Source of the DNA: Mycoplasma yeatsii
GTDB lineage: Bacteria; Bacillota_I; Bacilli_A; Mycoplasmatales; Mycoplasmataceae
Reading direction: 5' to 3' (one strand)
DNA: 23,778 nucleotides
Assembly (NCBI RefSeq): GCF_030815295.1
Contig: NZ_JAUSWP010000009.1
Under the pieces are notes generated by a model. That model worked only from the letters and a program-made list of their open reading frames with translations. It was not told where the DNA came from and did not search any database. Of the stretch, positions 8,468 through 17,871 are shown piece after piece. A program made the translations under genes and the position numbers. Each line of letters starts with the position of its first letter. The first letter of the stretch is position 1.

Positions 8468-8869
8468 TTATTTTTCTTCTATTTTGTCTAAAATGGCATT
8501 AACAAATTTAAAGTCAAAATCAGGTACATAAGATTTTGTATATTCAACCATTTCATTAATTGTTACGGCTTTTGGAGTATCGGTATATTTTATTTCATAA
8601 ACTCCAACAATTAATATAGATCTAATAACTGATGGGATTCTTTCTCATTTTCATTTTGTTGATAAATGAGGTTTAATTGATTCAATAATATCATCAGTGT
8701 TAGTTGCTATTTTTTCTATTTCATTATAAACTTCTTGATCTTTGATATCTTGAGCATCATCTAAAATATCTTGTTTAATATAGTTTAAATTAGCATCTAA
8801 TAATTGATACTTATAAAATGCTTGAATTAATATTTTTCTTTTTGCAGTAGCACTAATTTTTGATGTCAT
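8468..8869 (-). CDS. nusB: Transcription antitermination factor NusB
   Basis: A 133-residue all-helical protein. NusB with NusE (S10) binds boxA RNA and supports antitermination of rRNA operons. The N-terminal KRKILIQAFYKYQLLDANL (family pattern 'R..a.qalY..e') and the C-terminal SVIRSILIVGVYEIKYTDTPKAVTINEMVEYTKSY-VPDFDFKFVNAILDKI region are characteristic (written here with a break; about residues 84-130). The length fits. TGA Trp codons occur at about residues 73 and 75. An AGGAAAA site precedes the ATG at 8869. The gene follows the lipoprotein by 11 bases and abuts xseA. Confidence 0.9.
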
Positions 8870-8880
8870 ATTTAATTTTC

Positions 8881-9921
8881 CTATCCATTATTTCTTTGAT
8901 CTTTAGTTTTTATTGTGGTTAATATTTTATCATTTTCAGATTTATCAGATTCTTTATCAAAAACAAAACCATCTAAAATATCAATATAGTTAATTTGATC
9001 TTTTTCTTTAAATAACATTTGTTTTAATATTTTAAAAACTTTATCTTTTTGTTCTTTTTGTAAGAATTCTAAAATATGATTTCTTCTAGGTGTGTATGAA
9101 AATTCTTTTTTCTCATTATCAAATTTAATTATTCCTGATTCAGAATTTACTAATTTAACTACTTCAGATAAGTATGAAGCAATTGATTTTAATAAGTTGT
9201 TAAATCTTGATGATTCTTTGATTTCTTTTTCTAAATCTTTAATATCATCAACTTTATTTACACCTTTACTTGATAAAAAACCAACTATTGAAGGTGTATG
9301 TCTATCAAATATGTTAACAATACTTTGACCAAGTCATTTTCGTAATGATGAATCAGTTTCTACATTGTGAAGTTTTAAATTAGAACCTTCTTTAAGTTCG
9401 GCTGTAAATTTTGGTAAAGTTCTTAGATCTAATTTTGCACTTACTTGTTTATCCTTATCTTTATCTTTTGTTTTTTCAAATTCAAATTTTATAAATCTAA
9501 GATCTACATCTGAACCATCTTTAAAATCATCTTCTGTAATTTTTGAATATCCTAATGGATTAACAATTGAAGGTGTAACTTCTTTATAAAAATTTAATTT
9601 AGCATCTTGAAGATCATTTCAACATTCAAACTTACCTTGCATAAAATTATCTGCAGCTAAAGCTTTTAATCTTGATATTGCATATTCTTTTTGATCGTTA
9701 TTGTCTTGATCACCATTTTCATTACTTGAAGAAACAATAACTTTTAATTCTTCTAAACTTACAAAAGGTTGAGAAGAACGTCAAATTCTTTCGTTTTTAA
9801 TTGAAGTTAAACCTTCATATTTATTAATAGTTACTTGATTTACTGGATTACAACTTACAGTGGCAATACTAGTAGTTGTTAATAAACTAATAGCGCTTAA
9901 CATACCTAACATTTTTTTCAT
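8881..9921 (-). CDS. Prolipoprotein of unknown function
   Basis: A 346-residue protein with a lipoprotein signal: basic start MKKM, a hydrophobic core and a lipobox ATVSC with the modified Cys at residue 24. After diacylglycerol transfer and cleavage it should be anchored on the outer face of the membrane. The mature part is charged and helical with Asp/Lys-rich stretches (TKDKDKDKQ) and no motif I recognise. It starts at ATG 9921 behind AGGTG and uses several TGA Trp codons. It lies just upstream of nusB, 50 bases after nfo, and could share transcription with either. A surface location is well supported; function is unknown. Confidence 0.85.
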
Positions 9922-9971
9922 ATCTACACCTCATTTTTTATTAACTATATAAATTTTAATTTAATTATATT

Positions 9972-10844
9972 TTATAGTCTATCTGTAAATTTTTTATTAA
10001 CTAAATCTTCAATTTCGATTTTATATGGAGCGAACTTGTCATCTCTATATGGAGTTTCTAAAATTTTTGGAACATTTTTAAAATCTTCATCTCAAACAAC
10101 GTTGCATAAAGCGTCAAATCCAATATAACCATATCCAATATTTTCATGTCTGTCTCTATGTGATGATAAAGCATTTTTTGAATCATTTAAATGTATACAT
10201 AAAACTTTATCTAAACTCATATGTTTAGTTAGTTCTTTTTTTACTTCATCTCATTTTTTAATATCATATCCAGCATCATTCATATGACATGTATCTAAAC
10301 ATATTCCAATTTTGTCTGGATTTTTAACATTTTCAAATATGTATTTAAAATCATCAAATTTATAACAAACTTCAGTACCTTTACCTGACATTGTTTCTAA
10401 TGCGATTTTAACATTCATTTGATGATCGCTTACCATATCTAAAGCTCTTACAATTTGTCTTAAAGAGTTTTGATAACTTCCTGTTGTATAAGATCCTGGA
10501 TGTAAAACTAAAATATCAATTCCAATTTGTTCACAACGTTGAACTTCTTTGATAAGCATTTCAACACCAAAATTTCATGTTTTATCATTAACACTATTTG
10601 CAATATTAATAATATAAGCACCATGAACAACTAAATGTTTAGAATTAATATTATTTTTTTTCAATAAATTATGCATTTGATCGATATTTAATAAATTAGT
10701 ATCAACTCTATTGCTGTTTTGTGGTGGTCCAGTAAAAATCATAAAAGTATTAGCATTATATGATAAAGCTTCTTCAACACTTCCGATTAGATATTTACCA
10801 GCTTTTGTCATTTTAACGTGACTTCCTAAAAGTGGTTTATTCAT
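9972..10844 (-). CDS. nfo: Deoxyribonuclease IV (AP endonuclease)
   Basis: A 290-residue TIM-barrel enzyme that cleaves DNA 5' to abasic sites in base-excision repair. All nine zinc-ligand positions known from E. coli Nfo have counterparts: H74 (VVHGAY), H115 (LHPGSY), E150 (ALETMSG), D184 and H187 (CLDTCHMNDAGYD), H218 (IHLNDSKN), D231 and H233 (RDRHENIGYG) and E263 (LETPY). Length is normal and the frame is open with TGA as Trp at residue 90. The ATG at 10844 follows GGAGG (10850-10854) lying in the end of the RibF-like gene, which it overlaps by eight bases. Coupled translation with the RibF-like gene is likely. The enzyme is expected to be active. Confidence 0.96.
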
Positions 10845-11586
10845 AATTATCCTCCAATAGCTTTAAGCAAGTAGATCTATCATTTTCTAATAATTCTACA
10901 AGTTCATCTAAGCTATTAATCTTTTTGTTTTCTCTAATATATTTTAATATTTCAAAAGTTATTTTTTTAGAATAAATGTCTTTATCAAAATCAAAAATAT
11001 TAGCTTCGAACACCATTAAATTATTTCTATTAATTCAATTATCTCCCATACCGTATTTAACAATATGATCATCTATTATACATTTAACTAAATAAACTCC
11101 ACTTTTTATTTTAAGTGTTGGATTAGTTAAAATATTTGCTGTTGGAAAATTGATCGTTCTTCCTAGTTGATTACATAATGTAACAATTCCTGAAAATGTA
11201 TAATTAAATCCTGTAAGTTTTTTAAATTCTTTACTATTGGCATTAATTAAGAATTCTTTTGATTTAGCTATTAAATCAAGATCATCTTCTATTATAGTAT
11301 TAGGAAAAACTTCAATTAATTTATCTATTTTTAAAAAACTTTTTAAAGTATAAATTTTACTTACATTAAATTGATCAACTAGTGATTTAAAATCTTTTTT
11401 ATCATCTATTTCAACAATCTGATAACCATTATTTTTAAATAAGTTTAATTGGTGATTTGAACAAATATAATCAAAATCATCATTAGCTTGATTATATGTA
11501 AAAATAATTAATTCATTTTTATTAAACTTATCTAAGAAATGTTTAGTTAGATATTTAGAATCAGTAAATAAACAAACTTTATTCAT
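10837..11586 (-). CDS. RibF-like protein: riboflavin kinase domain, eroded FAD-synthetase half
   Basis: A 249-residue protein. The C-terminal half (about 125-249) is a clear riboflavin-kinase domain: GRTINFPTAN (142-151), SGVYLVK (162-168), VFEANIFDFDKDIYSKKITFEILKYIRE (about 192-219; cited as segments VFEANIFDF and FEILKYIRE) and SLDELVELLENDR. The N-terminal 120 residues sit where RibF has its nucleotidyltransferase but lack both the GxFDGxHxGH motif and the ISSTRIR motif; only spacing and a few hydrophobic patches remain. FAD synthesis by this copy is therefore doubtful, and the protein is shorter than the usual 300 or so. A canonical RibF elsewhere in the genome would make this a diverged paralog. 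The ATG at 11586 follows GAGGTGAG. It overlaps nfo. No FMN-riboswitch-like leader is present. Confidence 0.75.
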
Positions 11587-11614
11587 ATTCTCACCTCATG
11601 ATATTTTGATTAAT

Positions 11615-11644
11615 AAAAATAAAAAGACTTTTTTATAAGTCTTT
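11615..11644 (-). terminator. Terminator of the tRNA-Lys transcript
   Basis: AAAGACTT (11623-11630) pairs with AAGTCTTT (11637-11644) around a six-base loop. On the minus strand T-rich sequence follows (complement of 11615-11625). It lies directly after the tRNA gene and about 30 bases before the RibF-like start codon, leaving little room for a separate promoter there; partial read-through is possible. Confidence 0.75.
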
Positions 11645-11660
11645 TGTTGTCCTATAAAAA

Positions 11661-11736
11661 TGGTGCCTGATGTGGGAGTTGAACCCACAACCCACTGATT
11701 AAGAGTCAGTTGCTCTACCAATTGCGCTAATCAGAC
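11661..11736 (-). tRNA. tRNA-Lys (anticodon CUU)
   Basis: A 76-base cloverleaf on the minus strand. The acceptor arm GTCTGAT pairs with ATCAGGC and the encoded 3' end is ACCA. The D-arm contains AGCGCAATTGGTAGAGC, the anticodon stem ACTGA/TCAGT holds the loop CTCTTAA, giving anticodon CTT (reads AAG), and the T-arm has GTGGG-TTCAACT-CCCAC. In this low-GC genome AAG is the rarer Lys codon, and M. capricolum is known to carry both UUU and CUU Lys tRNAs. It is a single tRNA gene with its own -10 box and terminator. Confidence 0.96.
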
Positions 11737-11744
11737 ATATTTTT

Positions 11745-11750
11745 ATTTTA
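11745..11750 (-). promoter_or_regulatory. Candidate -10 box of tRNA-Lys
   Basis: The minus strand reads TAAAAT at 11745-11750, nine bases before the mature tRNA 5' end, so transcription would start almost at the tRNA. No convincing -35 box is seen at 16-18 bases upstream; mycoplasma promoters often depend mainly on the -10 box. Confidence 0.4.
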
Positions 11751-11790
11751 CAACTTTAGAACTATATATTTTGTTTTTTACAACTTTGTT

Positions 11791-12093
11791 TTAATTATTT
11801 AATTTATCATCAATTATTTTGTCTAAATACATTATTTGTAATTCAATATTTGCTATTTCTACTTTAATTTTAACTAATTGATTAGAATATTTTTCTTGAC
11901 TAAGTCTATTGTGATAAAAACTAAAATAAATAAACATTCCAATAATAGGAACAAATCATCATAATCATAATTTACCTTTAATTTGTTTATTAACTTGTTT
12001 TAGTTTTTGATTAAGTTGAACAAGTTGATCGTTTAGTTGTTTTTTTTCTAAATTTAGTTGTTCTAAATTCATTTGTTTATAATCTTTTTTCAT
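11791..12093 (-). CDS. Small single-span membrane protein with two coiled coils
   Basis: A 100-residue protein of unknown function. Residues 1-41 are a Gln/Leu/Lys-rich heptad-like coiled coil (LEQLNLEKKQLNDQLVQLNQ). A transmembrane helix follows at about 43-60 (LWLWWFVPIIGMFIYFSF), opened by three TGA-encoded Trp residues. A second coiled coil runs from about 66 to 98. The ATG at 12093 is preferred over an in-frame upstream codon at 12147 because AGGT stands just before it and because 12147 lies inside the preceding gene. It follows that gene by 19 bases, so they are co-transcribed. The layout suggests an oligomeric membrane-tethered scaffold, but this is inference. Confidence 0.75.
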
Positions 12094-12112
12094 ATTTTTA
12101 CCTACGTTATTT

Positions 12113-12784
12113 TTAAATAAATCTTCTTGCAAAAGTATCCATAACACTTCTTATTGCATGAAAACTAGTATTTAACATTAGTCATTCATCAAGAAAATCT
12201 AATATATTAATGCCCATATTATTAAACTTTTCTACTTCTTGATCTGATATGTCACCTGCATAATCTATTAATTCTTCTATTTTATTTAAAAAATCTATTT
12301 TATCTCTTAAAATAACTGCATCTAAAAAACCATTCATAGCTCTTACAATCTTATTGTTAAAACCTCTTCTTGCAAATGAAAACTTAAATTCTTTTAGTAA
12401 TTTTTTACATTCTAAAACAATATCTTCTAATCTAATAAGTAAAAATGATAAAAACTCGTGAGATATAAGTTCAGTTAAATTTTTATCTGTTTTTATTTCT
12501 CCAAATTCTTCACTAAATTTAGCTAAATCTCTTTTTAATCCTATTAAAATTCCAAATTTTAGAGCTGCAGCTTTAAAACATAATGAAATTTCTTCATATT
12601 CTTCATAAGGAAAGGTAAATATGTAATTTTTTAAGTCATCTAATATGTTTTCTGCTATTTGAATATCATTATATTGTCTAACTTGCTTTACTTCTGGATA
12701 ATATGAACAAAGCATATCAAGCTCATTTTCATACACTTCACATATTAAAGAATCTATTTGGATACAATCGTATAAATTATTCAT
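12113..12784 (-). CDS. Uncharacterised soluble helical protein
   Basis: A 223-residue acidic, mostly helical protein that I do not recognise. There is no signal peptide, membrane segment or lipobox. Notable segments are ENILDDLKNYIFTFPYEEYEEI-type acidic helices near residues 45-66, FARRGFNNKIVRAMNGF at about 137-153 and a C-terminal SFHAIRSVMDTFARRFI. Two TGA Trp codons... only one, at residue 201, is certain. The ATG at 12784 follows AGAGGAT. It is the first gene of a pair with the coiled-coil membrane protein and diverges from plsY over about 70 bases. Confidence 0.8.
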
Positions 12785-12810
12785 TTTTTATCCTCTATAT
12801 TTTTTATTGC

Positions 12811-12828
12811 TATAATTTATTTTATAAT
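12811..12828 (+). promoter_or_regulatory. Candidate -10 boxes of plsY
   Basis: Two perfect TATAAT hexamers, 12811-12816 and 12823-12828, lie 42 and 30 bases before the plsY ATG. The second gives a start near 12835 and a leader that keeps the GAAAGGG ribosome binding site (12844-12850). No strong -35 box is visible. The region is also shared with the divergent gene at 12784. Confidence 0.45.
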
Positions 12829-12857
12829 TTTATTAAGTTTAATGAAAGGGAAAATCT

Positions 12858-13616
12858 ATGCATTATTTAGGAATAATTATCGCTAGTATAATTGGTTATT
12901 TTATAGGTTCAATATCTTGATCAATTATTATAGTTAAAAAAGTTGCAAATATTGATATTAGAACAGTTGGGTCTAAAAACCCAGGAGCTACAAATACAGT
13001 TAGAGTTTTAGGAAAAAGATGAGGATTATTAGTAACTTTTTTAGACGGATCAAAAGTAGTTTTAACTGCTATTGTTGCAATTTTATTATCAATGATAAAT
13101 CATAATTTATTTAGTCAAACTAGTTATTTTATCCCTTGTATTTTTGCTTTAATTGGTCATTGCTATCCTGTTTATTACAAATTTAAAGGTGGAAAAGCTG
13201 TAAGTTGTTTTTTAGGATTATTACTTGTTGTAAATATTTTATATTTAATTATATTTTTAATAGTTTGATTTATATTTGCAGCTATTTCAAGAAAAGTGAG
13301 TGTTGCTTCAATTTTATCTACTTTAGCTATACTAATAGTTATGTGAATGCCTTGATTTAGTGGATTAAATATCTTTATATGACAATGAAATGGATTAGAA
13401 TACTTTAAATTAGCTTGAGATAAATATATTTTATTTTCATTATTTAACTCATTTCATTATTGATTAAATAATTCTTGAGCAAGTGGAATGTTAGAAGCAA
13501 ATATAGTAATTTTAATTTCAGGATTAATTTTAGCTTGAAGACATTTTCCGAATATGAAAAGATTAAAAAACAGAACTGAACCTGATACTTTTCCAAGAAA
13601 AGTTAAAAATAAATAG
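12858..13616 (+). CDS. plsY: Acyl-phosphate:glycerol-3-phosphate acyltransferase PlsY
   Basis: A 252-residue multi-pass membrane enzyme that transfers an acyl group from acyl-phosphate to glycerol-3-phosphate, the first step of phospholipid synthesis. PlsY signatures are clear: GSKNPGATNTVR (38-49), an FLDGSKVVL segment (61-69) and GHCYPVYYKFKGGKAV (100-115). Hydrophobic helices fill the remainder. It is about 50 residues longer than the usual PlsY; the extra part lies in the C-terminal half around the Trp-rich FHYWLNNSWASGM. Many TGA Trp codons are used. The ATG follows GAAAGGG. It is transcribed alone and ends before a clear terminator. Confidence 0.93.
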
Positions 13617-13622
13617 TTACAG

Positions 13623-13645
13623 AATCACCTTTAGGTGATTTTTTT
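13623..13645 (+). terminator. Terminator of plsY
   Basis: AATCACC (13623-13629) pairs with GGTGATT (13634-13640) around TTTA, followed by T to 13645. It sits just after the plsY stop codon. Confidence 0.88.
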
Positions 13646-13650
13646 ATCTA

Positions 13651-14391
13651 GAATTTGCATTCCAGCCTTTAACTAATAAAGGAGTATTTAGAACTATTGC
13701 TGATGGTAATGTTGTTTTAGGTAATGTTAAATCTTCACCAACTGTAAAAGCAGTTGAACAAATTAAAGATGTAATTACAGAACAATTAAGTAATATTTAT
13801 GATCCAAAAACAGCTTTAATTATCGCTTCAACTTTAGAATTTGGAATTGCCGCTTTAGAAGCACTTTTTTAGCTACAACATGAGTTGTAACAACTCCAAT
13901 TGATAAATTTTATCGGTGGACTTGTTGGTATTCTATCGGCTGGTTTAGGAACTTTTGCAACAGTAAGTGCTGTAAACTTTACAAATACTATTAACAAAGT
14001 TGAAAACTTAGTTGATAAAGATACTTCTGAAATTAATGATTTTAAAAATTACAAAAGACAAATCTTAAGAGAAATGGCAAATGCTCAATTCTGAGTAACA
14101 TTATCAAGAGACTTCCTAAGTGGAATGGCCGCTTCTCTTACAGGTGGAGGAGTTCTTAACCAAATTTTCAAAAGATATACAAAACTTCCTTCAGTAGGAG
14201 TTGCACTTGAAACTGCAGCTGAAACTACAGATAAAGTAAGTCAATTAAGATCGTTTGCTTCATTTGTTGCTAAAGTTAATTTAGAATTATTTGCAGCAAG
14301 TTCTATTGCTATTGCAGGAAGACTTGTAAAAGCATCAAGCTCTTTCAATTCAGCAATTGAAGCAATTCAAAAAGTTAATTTAGAAGAATAA
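13651..14391 (+). pseudogene. Decayed gene of unknown family, 5'-truncated and frameshifted
   Basis: Protein-like sequence begins abruptly after the plsY terminator with no start codon (PLTNKGVFRTIADGNVVLG near the beginning) and runs in one frame to TAG 13870-13872. A second TAA follows at 13888-13890 in the same frame. Between about 13863 and 13905 the sensible sequence lies in another frame (TFLATTWVVTTPIDKF). The first frame then resumes with FIGGLVGILSAGLGTF and stays open, with a TGA Trp near 14092, to TAA 14389-14391. So two compensating shifts lie close together, the first near a run of six T (13865-13870). The product looks like a membrane-associated protein with Gly/Ala-rich hydrophobic helices; I cannot name it. 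Codons use more C in third positions (AAC, TTC, CTT) than the neighbours, as in highly expressed or transferred genes. Confidence 0.7.
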
Positions 14392-14393
14392 GA

Positions 14394-14423
14394 AAAAAGA
14401 AATCTAATTTAGATTTCTTTTTT
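14394..14423. terminator. Bidirectional terminator between the pseudogene and the repeat protein
   Basis: A 13-base-pair stem (14394-14406 with 14410-14422), loop ATT, flanked by A and T runs so that it can work on both strands. It lies three bases after the pseudogene stop and just before the end of the convergent surface gene. Confidence 0.85.
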
Positions 14424-14427
14424 ATAC

Positions 14428-17139
14428 TTATTGTTTATGTGGTTTTGTTATAAAAATTGTACCTATTAGTTCTTTGCTTTCTACTGTTATTTTTGAACTA
14501 TCATCAGATGAAGTTAAATAACTTCATTCTGCGTTATTTAGGTTTATTCCATTAAATTTTTCTTTATTTTCTGCAATAATTTTATCAACTCATCTAAGAT
14601 TAGAATATTCCTGATCAAAGAACTTTTCAGAATCTGTAATAAAATCTAAATTTAAATTTAAATCAGAAATATCTGTTACTTTGTCTAATCTTAATTTTAA
14701 TGTTCCTTTAAATCAATTTTGATATTTTATTTCAACTTCTGCAGAATCTTCATTAAAAGATTTAACTATAACATCTTTTTTTTCAAAACCTGATGCATAA
14801 CCTCGGTAATATCCAAAGAATTCATCATTATATTTAAAGAACAAATTAGAGTATTGTTCTTCAAATCTCTCTTGTATATTTTCTTTTGTAACTTCTTTAT
14901 TTTTATTTAGTCTTAAACTTTTAATTTTTAAAGTGTTTATATCAATTCTATTAAATTTGTAATATACACTAAAATTACCGTAATAATCTATATCACCATC
15001 TAAGATAACATTTGCATAAGAACCACCATAAAGTATATATTCAACTCTAATATTTTCTTTAGATATTTTTAAGTCATTTAAAGTTTTCTTGTTTAGTTCA
15101 TAAAACGATTCTACTATATTTTCTTTGAAAGGTTTTTTGTCTTTAAGATCGATATTTCTATTGACTTTTTTAAACCCATCTTCATCTAAAATATTTTTAC
15201 CTTCTTTATAGATAACTTTAATTTTACCTTTATAATATTTCGATTCTTTTACTTCTATAGTCACATGAATTTCAGAACCTTTAAATTCTTGCTCTACGAT
15301 ATCAAGTTTTGTTAATGAAAATAATTCTAATTTTGAATAATTTGCTTCTTTAAAAATATCTATATTAAACTTTGTATCTTTAGTAATTGTTTGCGTTGTG
15401 AAAATTGTAGTTAAATTTTTAGAACCAATATCTATTCTATCATTAAGATTAGCTTTTATCTCTCCAGTATAATGATCAGAATTGATAACACTAATGGTTA
15501 TAGTTCTTTGATTTCGTTTTATAACTCTGAAATTACCTTCATGTAGTGGTGATATTTTTTCTTTATTACGTTCGAAAAAGAATCACGCTAGATATCAATC
15601 TGAAGGATTTGCATCATATCCATATAGTTCAGTATTTAAATCTTTAATAGTATTAATATCTTTTCTTATTCAGTATGTTATTTCTGTTTCTAATTTAAAA
15701 TCAGTTAGATCACTTTTAATTGTTGCTGATTTTATATCGTCAGAAGTTGAAGATTTATTAACAACTTTTAAATCATTTATAGTTAAACCTTTTAATACAT
15801 CTTTATTTATTTCTATAAATTTATTTAAAATGTCATTATCACTATCTTTATCAATTCCTAATTCAGTTTTTAATTCTTCATTAATATTTTCTACATTCTT
15901 ATCTATATTAAATTTAATTGTGATTTGACCTTGGAATTTATCGCTATTTTGTATTTTAACTGTTAGTGAATCATCATTTGAACTAATAATTTCAAAATTA
16001 TCTTTATTTAAGTTTGTAAGTTTATTAGCATTCTTTTCAATAAATGAGTTAATTATTTTTTCATCATTTTTAATTACAAAAAAACCTGCATTTAGATCAA
16101 GATTCATTTCATTAATTTTTGTTTTAATATTAAAGTTAATTGTGATTTGACCTTTGAACTGATCGCTATTTACAACTTTAACAGTAACTGAATTACTAGT
16201 AGGACTTCCAACGACTTCAAAATTATCTTTAGTTAGACCTTGTAATTCAGTGTTGTTTTGAATGAATGTATTTATGATTTGATCTTTATCATATGCATTA
16301 AATGCTCCTGCATTTGTGTTATGTGCTACTGAATCAATTGCGATTCTGATTTTAAAGTTAATTGTGATTTGACCTTGGTATTTTGTATTAGTGTCTTTAA
16401 CTTTAACAGTTAATGAATCTTGAGTAATTTCTCCAACAATTTCAAAATCATTTCTAGTTAATTCATTTAACTTATCGTGATTGTTTTGGATAAATGTATT
16501 AATGATTTGATCTTCATTTTTTAAATCAAACACTCCTGCATTTGTATTAATTGCCTCAATTTTGTTAATTTCTGTTTTGATTGTAAAGTTAATTGTAACT
16601 TGACCTTGTAAATTGAAAATGTTTTTAACTGCTATTGTTAGTGAGTTATTTGTTGAATTAATTAGATCAAAATTATCTACAGTTACTCCTTGTAGTTTAT
16701 CACTATTTTTTTGGATAAATGTTTGAATAATTTCTTGTTGATTTAATTCATTAAAACTACCTAGTTCTATATTAAGGTTCATATCACTAAGTTTAGTTCT
16801 AATATTAAAAAGAACTTTTAATTCACCTTTATAGTCTTTGTTATCATCATCAACTTTAACTAATATCGAATTATTGTCTTCATTTAAAACTTTAAAATTA
16901 TCTACAGTTAAATTATTTAAATTATCTTTGTTATTATTGATAAATCTTTGAATAATTACATTATTATCTTTTCTATTTAAATAACCAACATTGTTTCTAA
17001 GTTCTAAATTAGCAATATCTTTCTTAGTCTTTGTTACTTTACTAACCGTTACTCCAATTGTTGTAGAACCAACAGCAGTAAATAAAACTGAACCTGATGA
17101 TATTAATATCTTTTTAGTTAAAAGATTTTTTAGTTTCAT
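14428..17139 (-). CDS. Large surface-type protein with tandem 74-residue repeats
   Basis: A 903-residue protein in one open frame with TGA as Trp. The N-terminus (MKLKNLLTKK, then a hydrophobic segment to about residue 35) is a signal peptide or signal anchor; there is no lipobox Cys. From about 47 to 492 six repeats of roughly 74 residues follow, with the pattern 'I.tFI..N...L..LT.dNFe(V/I)......SlTVKV....f.GQITInF.I'. Units two to five are most alike. The remaining 400 residues keep the same scheme in diverged form (YKGKIKVIY, FKGTLKLRL). The repeats look like small beta domains of an extracellular adhesin or variable antigen, but I cannot name a family. The ATG at 17139 follows GGGAG. A promoter region with 16 T lies upstream. 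Confidence 0.85.
15664..17001 (-). repeat. Six tandem repeats of about 222 bp inside the surface gene
   Basis: The units correspond to residues 47-492 of the surface protein. Part of the period is conserved at DNA level: the plus-strand string TTAATTGTGATTTGACCTT (19 bases) starts at 15914, and near-identical or identical copies start near 16136, 16358 and, with changes, 16589 (as GTTAATTGTAACTTGACCTT). Spacing is 222, 222 and 231 bases. Units at the two ends are more diverged. Such repeats can recombine in frame and change protein length. Confidence 0.8.
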
Positions 17140-17163
17140 TTTTTTCTCCCATCTCTCATAAAA

Positions 17164-17201
17164 ATACTATTTTAGTTTACAAAAAAAAAAAAAAAACTCA
17201 A
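17164..17201 (-). promoter_or_regulatory. Promoter with a T16 tract, candidate phase switch
   Basis: On the minus strand TTGAGT (17201-17196) resembles a -35 box and runs straight into a homopolymer of 16 T (17196-17181). Then come G, TAAACT (17179-17174) and the overlapping TAAAAT (17174-17169). Spacers are 16 bases to TAAACT and 21 to TAAAAT, so each gain or loss of a T alters the spacing. Transcription would start 20-30 bases before the ATG at 17139. In Mycoplasma hyorhinis vlp genes a poly(A) tract between -35 and -10 controls on/off expression in this way. Switching here is inference. Confidence 0.6.
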
Positions 17202-17256
17202 TGCTTGAAAAATTCTAATTTGTGTGCATAAAACTTGTGTGGATATTATTTAAGAA

Positions 17257-17301
17257 AACAAAAATTGATAATAAACTCTAATAAAGAATTTACTATCAAT
17301 T
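17257..17301 (-). terminator. Likely terminator of the 179-aa membrane protein gene
   Basis: A 13-pair AT-rich stem with one G-U pair (17263-17275 with 17289-17301), a 13-base loop and T-rich minus-strand sequence after it (complement of 17257-17264). It lies between the stop codon of the membrane protein and the T16 promoter. Confidence 0.5.
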
Positions 17302-17322
17302 GAATAATTAGATAAATTATAG

Positions 17323-17862
17323 CTATAATGTTCTTTTTCTCATAAGTGTTATAAAAGCGGTTAAAGATGATAATGTAATTAAGTAAAAAGTTCATAGAAG
17401 AGCTTTATTTAATCAATTTATTTTTGTTATTCTAAACACATCATATAAATAATCTAAATATTGAGATCAGTTAAGATCATTACTTACTACTCCAGAACTA
17501 ATATTTATAATAAATAAAAGCACTACGATAGCCATTACAAAACTTATCAAAGCATTCATAATAAGATGAAGAATTGGTATTTTTCTAAATATTAAAGTAT
17601 TTAATAAAAAATATAAGTAAGTTATTGTTAGAGTTAGAATTACAGTTAGAATATAAGCAAGAATTGTGTAGTTAGCTAGAATTTTTTCTGATAAATTCTG
17701 ATGAATAAATCGTCCTGAAAAAGCAAGTAATATGACATAATCTAAGTGTAATAAGATTAATGCTATTCACGAAAGAATACCATCACTTTCACTTTTAACT
17801 ATCACTAGAATAATTCCACATATTATTATCAAAATAAAAATTAATATTAAAAGTAGTCCCAT
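17323..17862 (-). CDS. Uncharacterised 179-residue polytopic membrane protein
   Basis: Visible as one gene only when TGA is Trp (three such codons). About five transmembrane helices are seen: residues 2-22 (LLLILIFILIIICGIILVIV), about 29-48, 66-92, 97-117 and 150-172. The loop of about residues 118-148 is the longest polar part (SSGVVSNDLNWSQYLDYLYD). The protein ends in a basic LMRKRTL tail. No family is recognised. The ATG at 17862 has no ribosome binding site but stands ten bases after a TATAAT box, so the message is probably leaderless. It lies upstream of the surface repeat gene on the same strand, with a likely terminator between them. It could be a small accessory membrane protein. 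Confidence 0.75.
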
Positions 17863-17871
17863 AATATTTAT

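Noticed and set aside
9092..9328. Plus-strand frame inside the lipoprotein gene
   Set aside because: Antisense to a continuous prolipoprotein with signal peptide.
11587..11622. FMN riboswitch before the RibF-like gene
   Set aside because: Only about 36 bases separate the tRNA terminator from the start codon, far too little for the aptamer.
11965..12147. Upstream start at 12147 for the coiled-coil membrane protein
   Set aside because: It lies within the preceding gene; the ATG at 12093 has a ribosome binding site and begins the coiled-coil.
15664..17001. Regularly spaced repeats that could suggest a CRISPR array
   Set aside because: The period is about 222 bases and the repeats are in-frame protein repeats of one gene; no cas gene is present.
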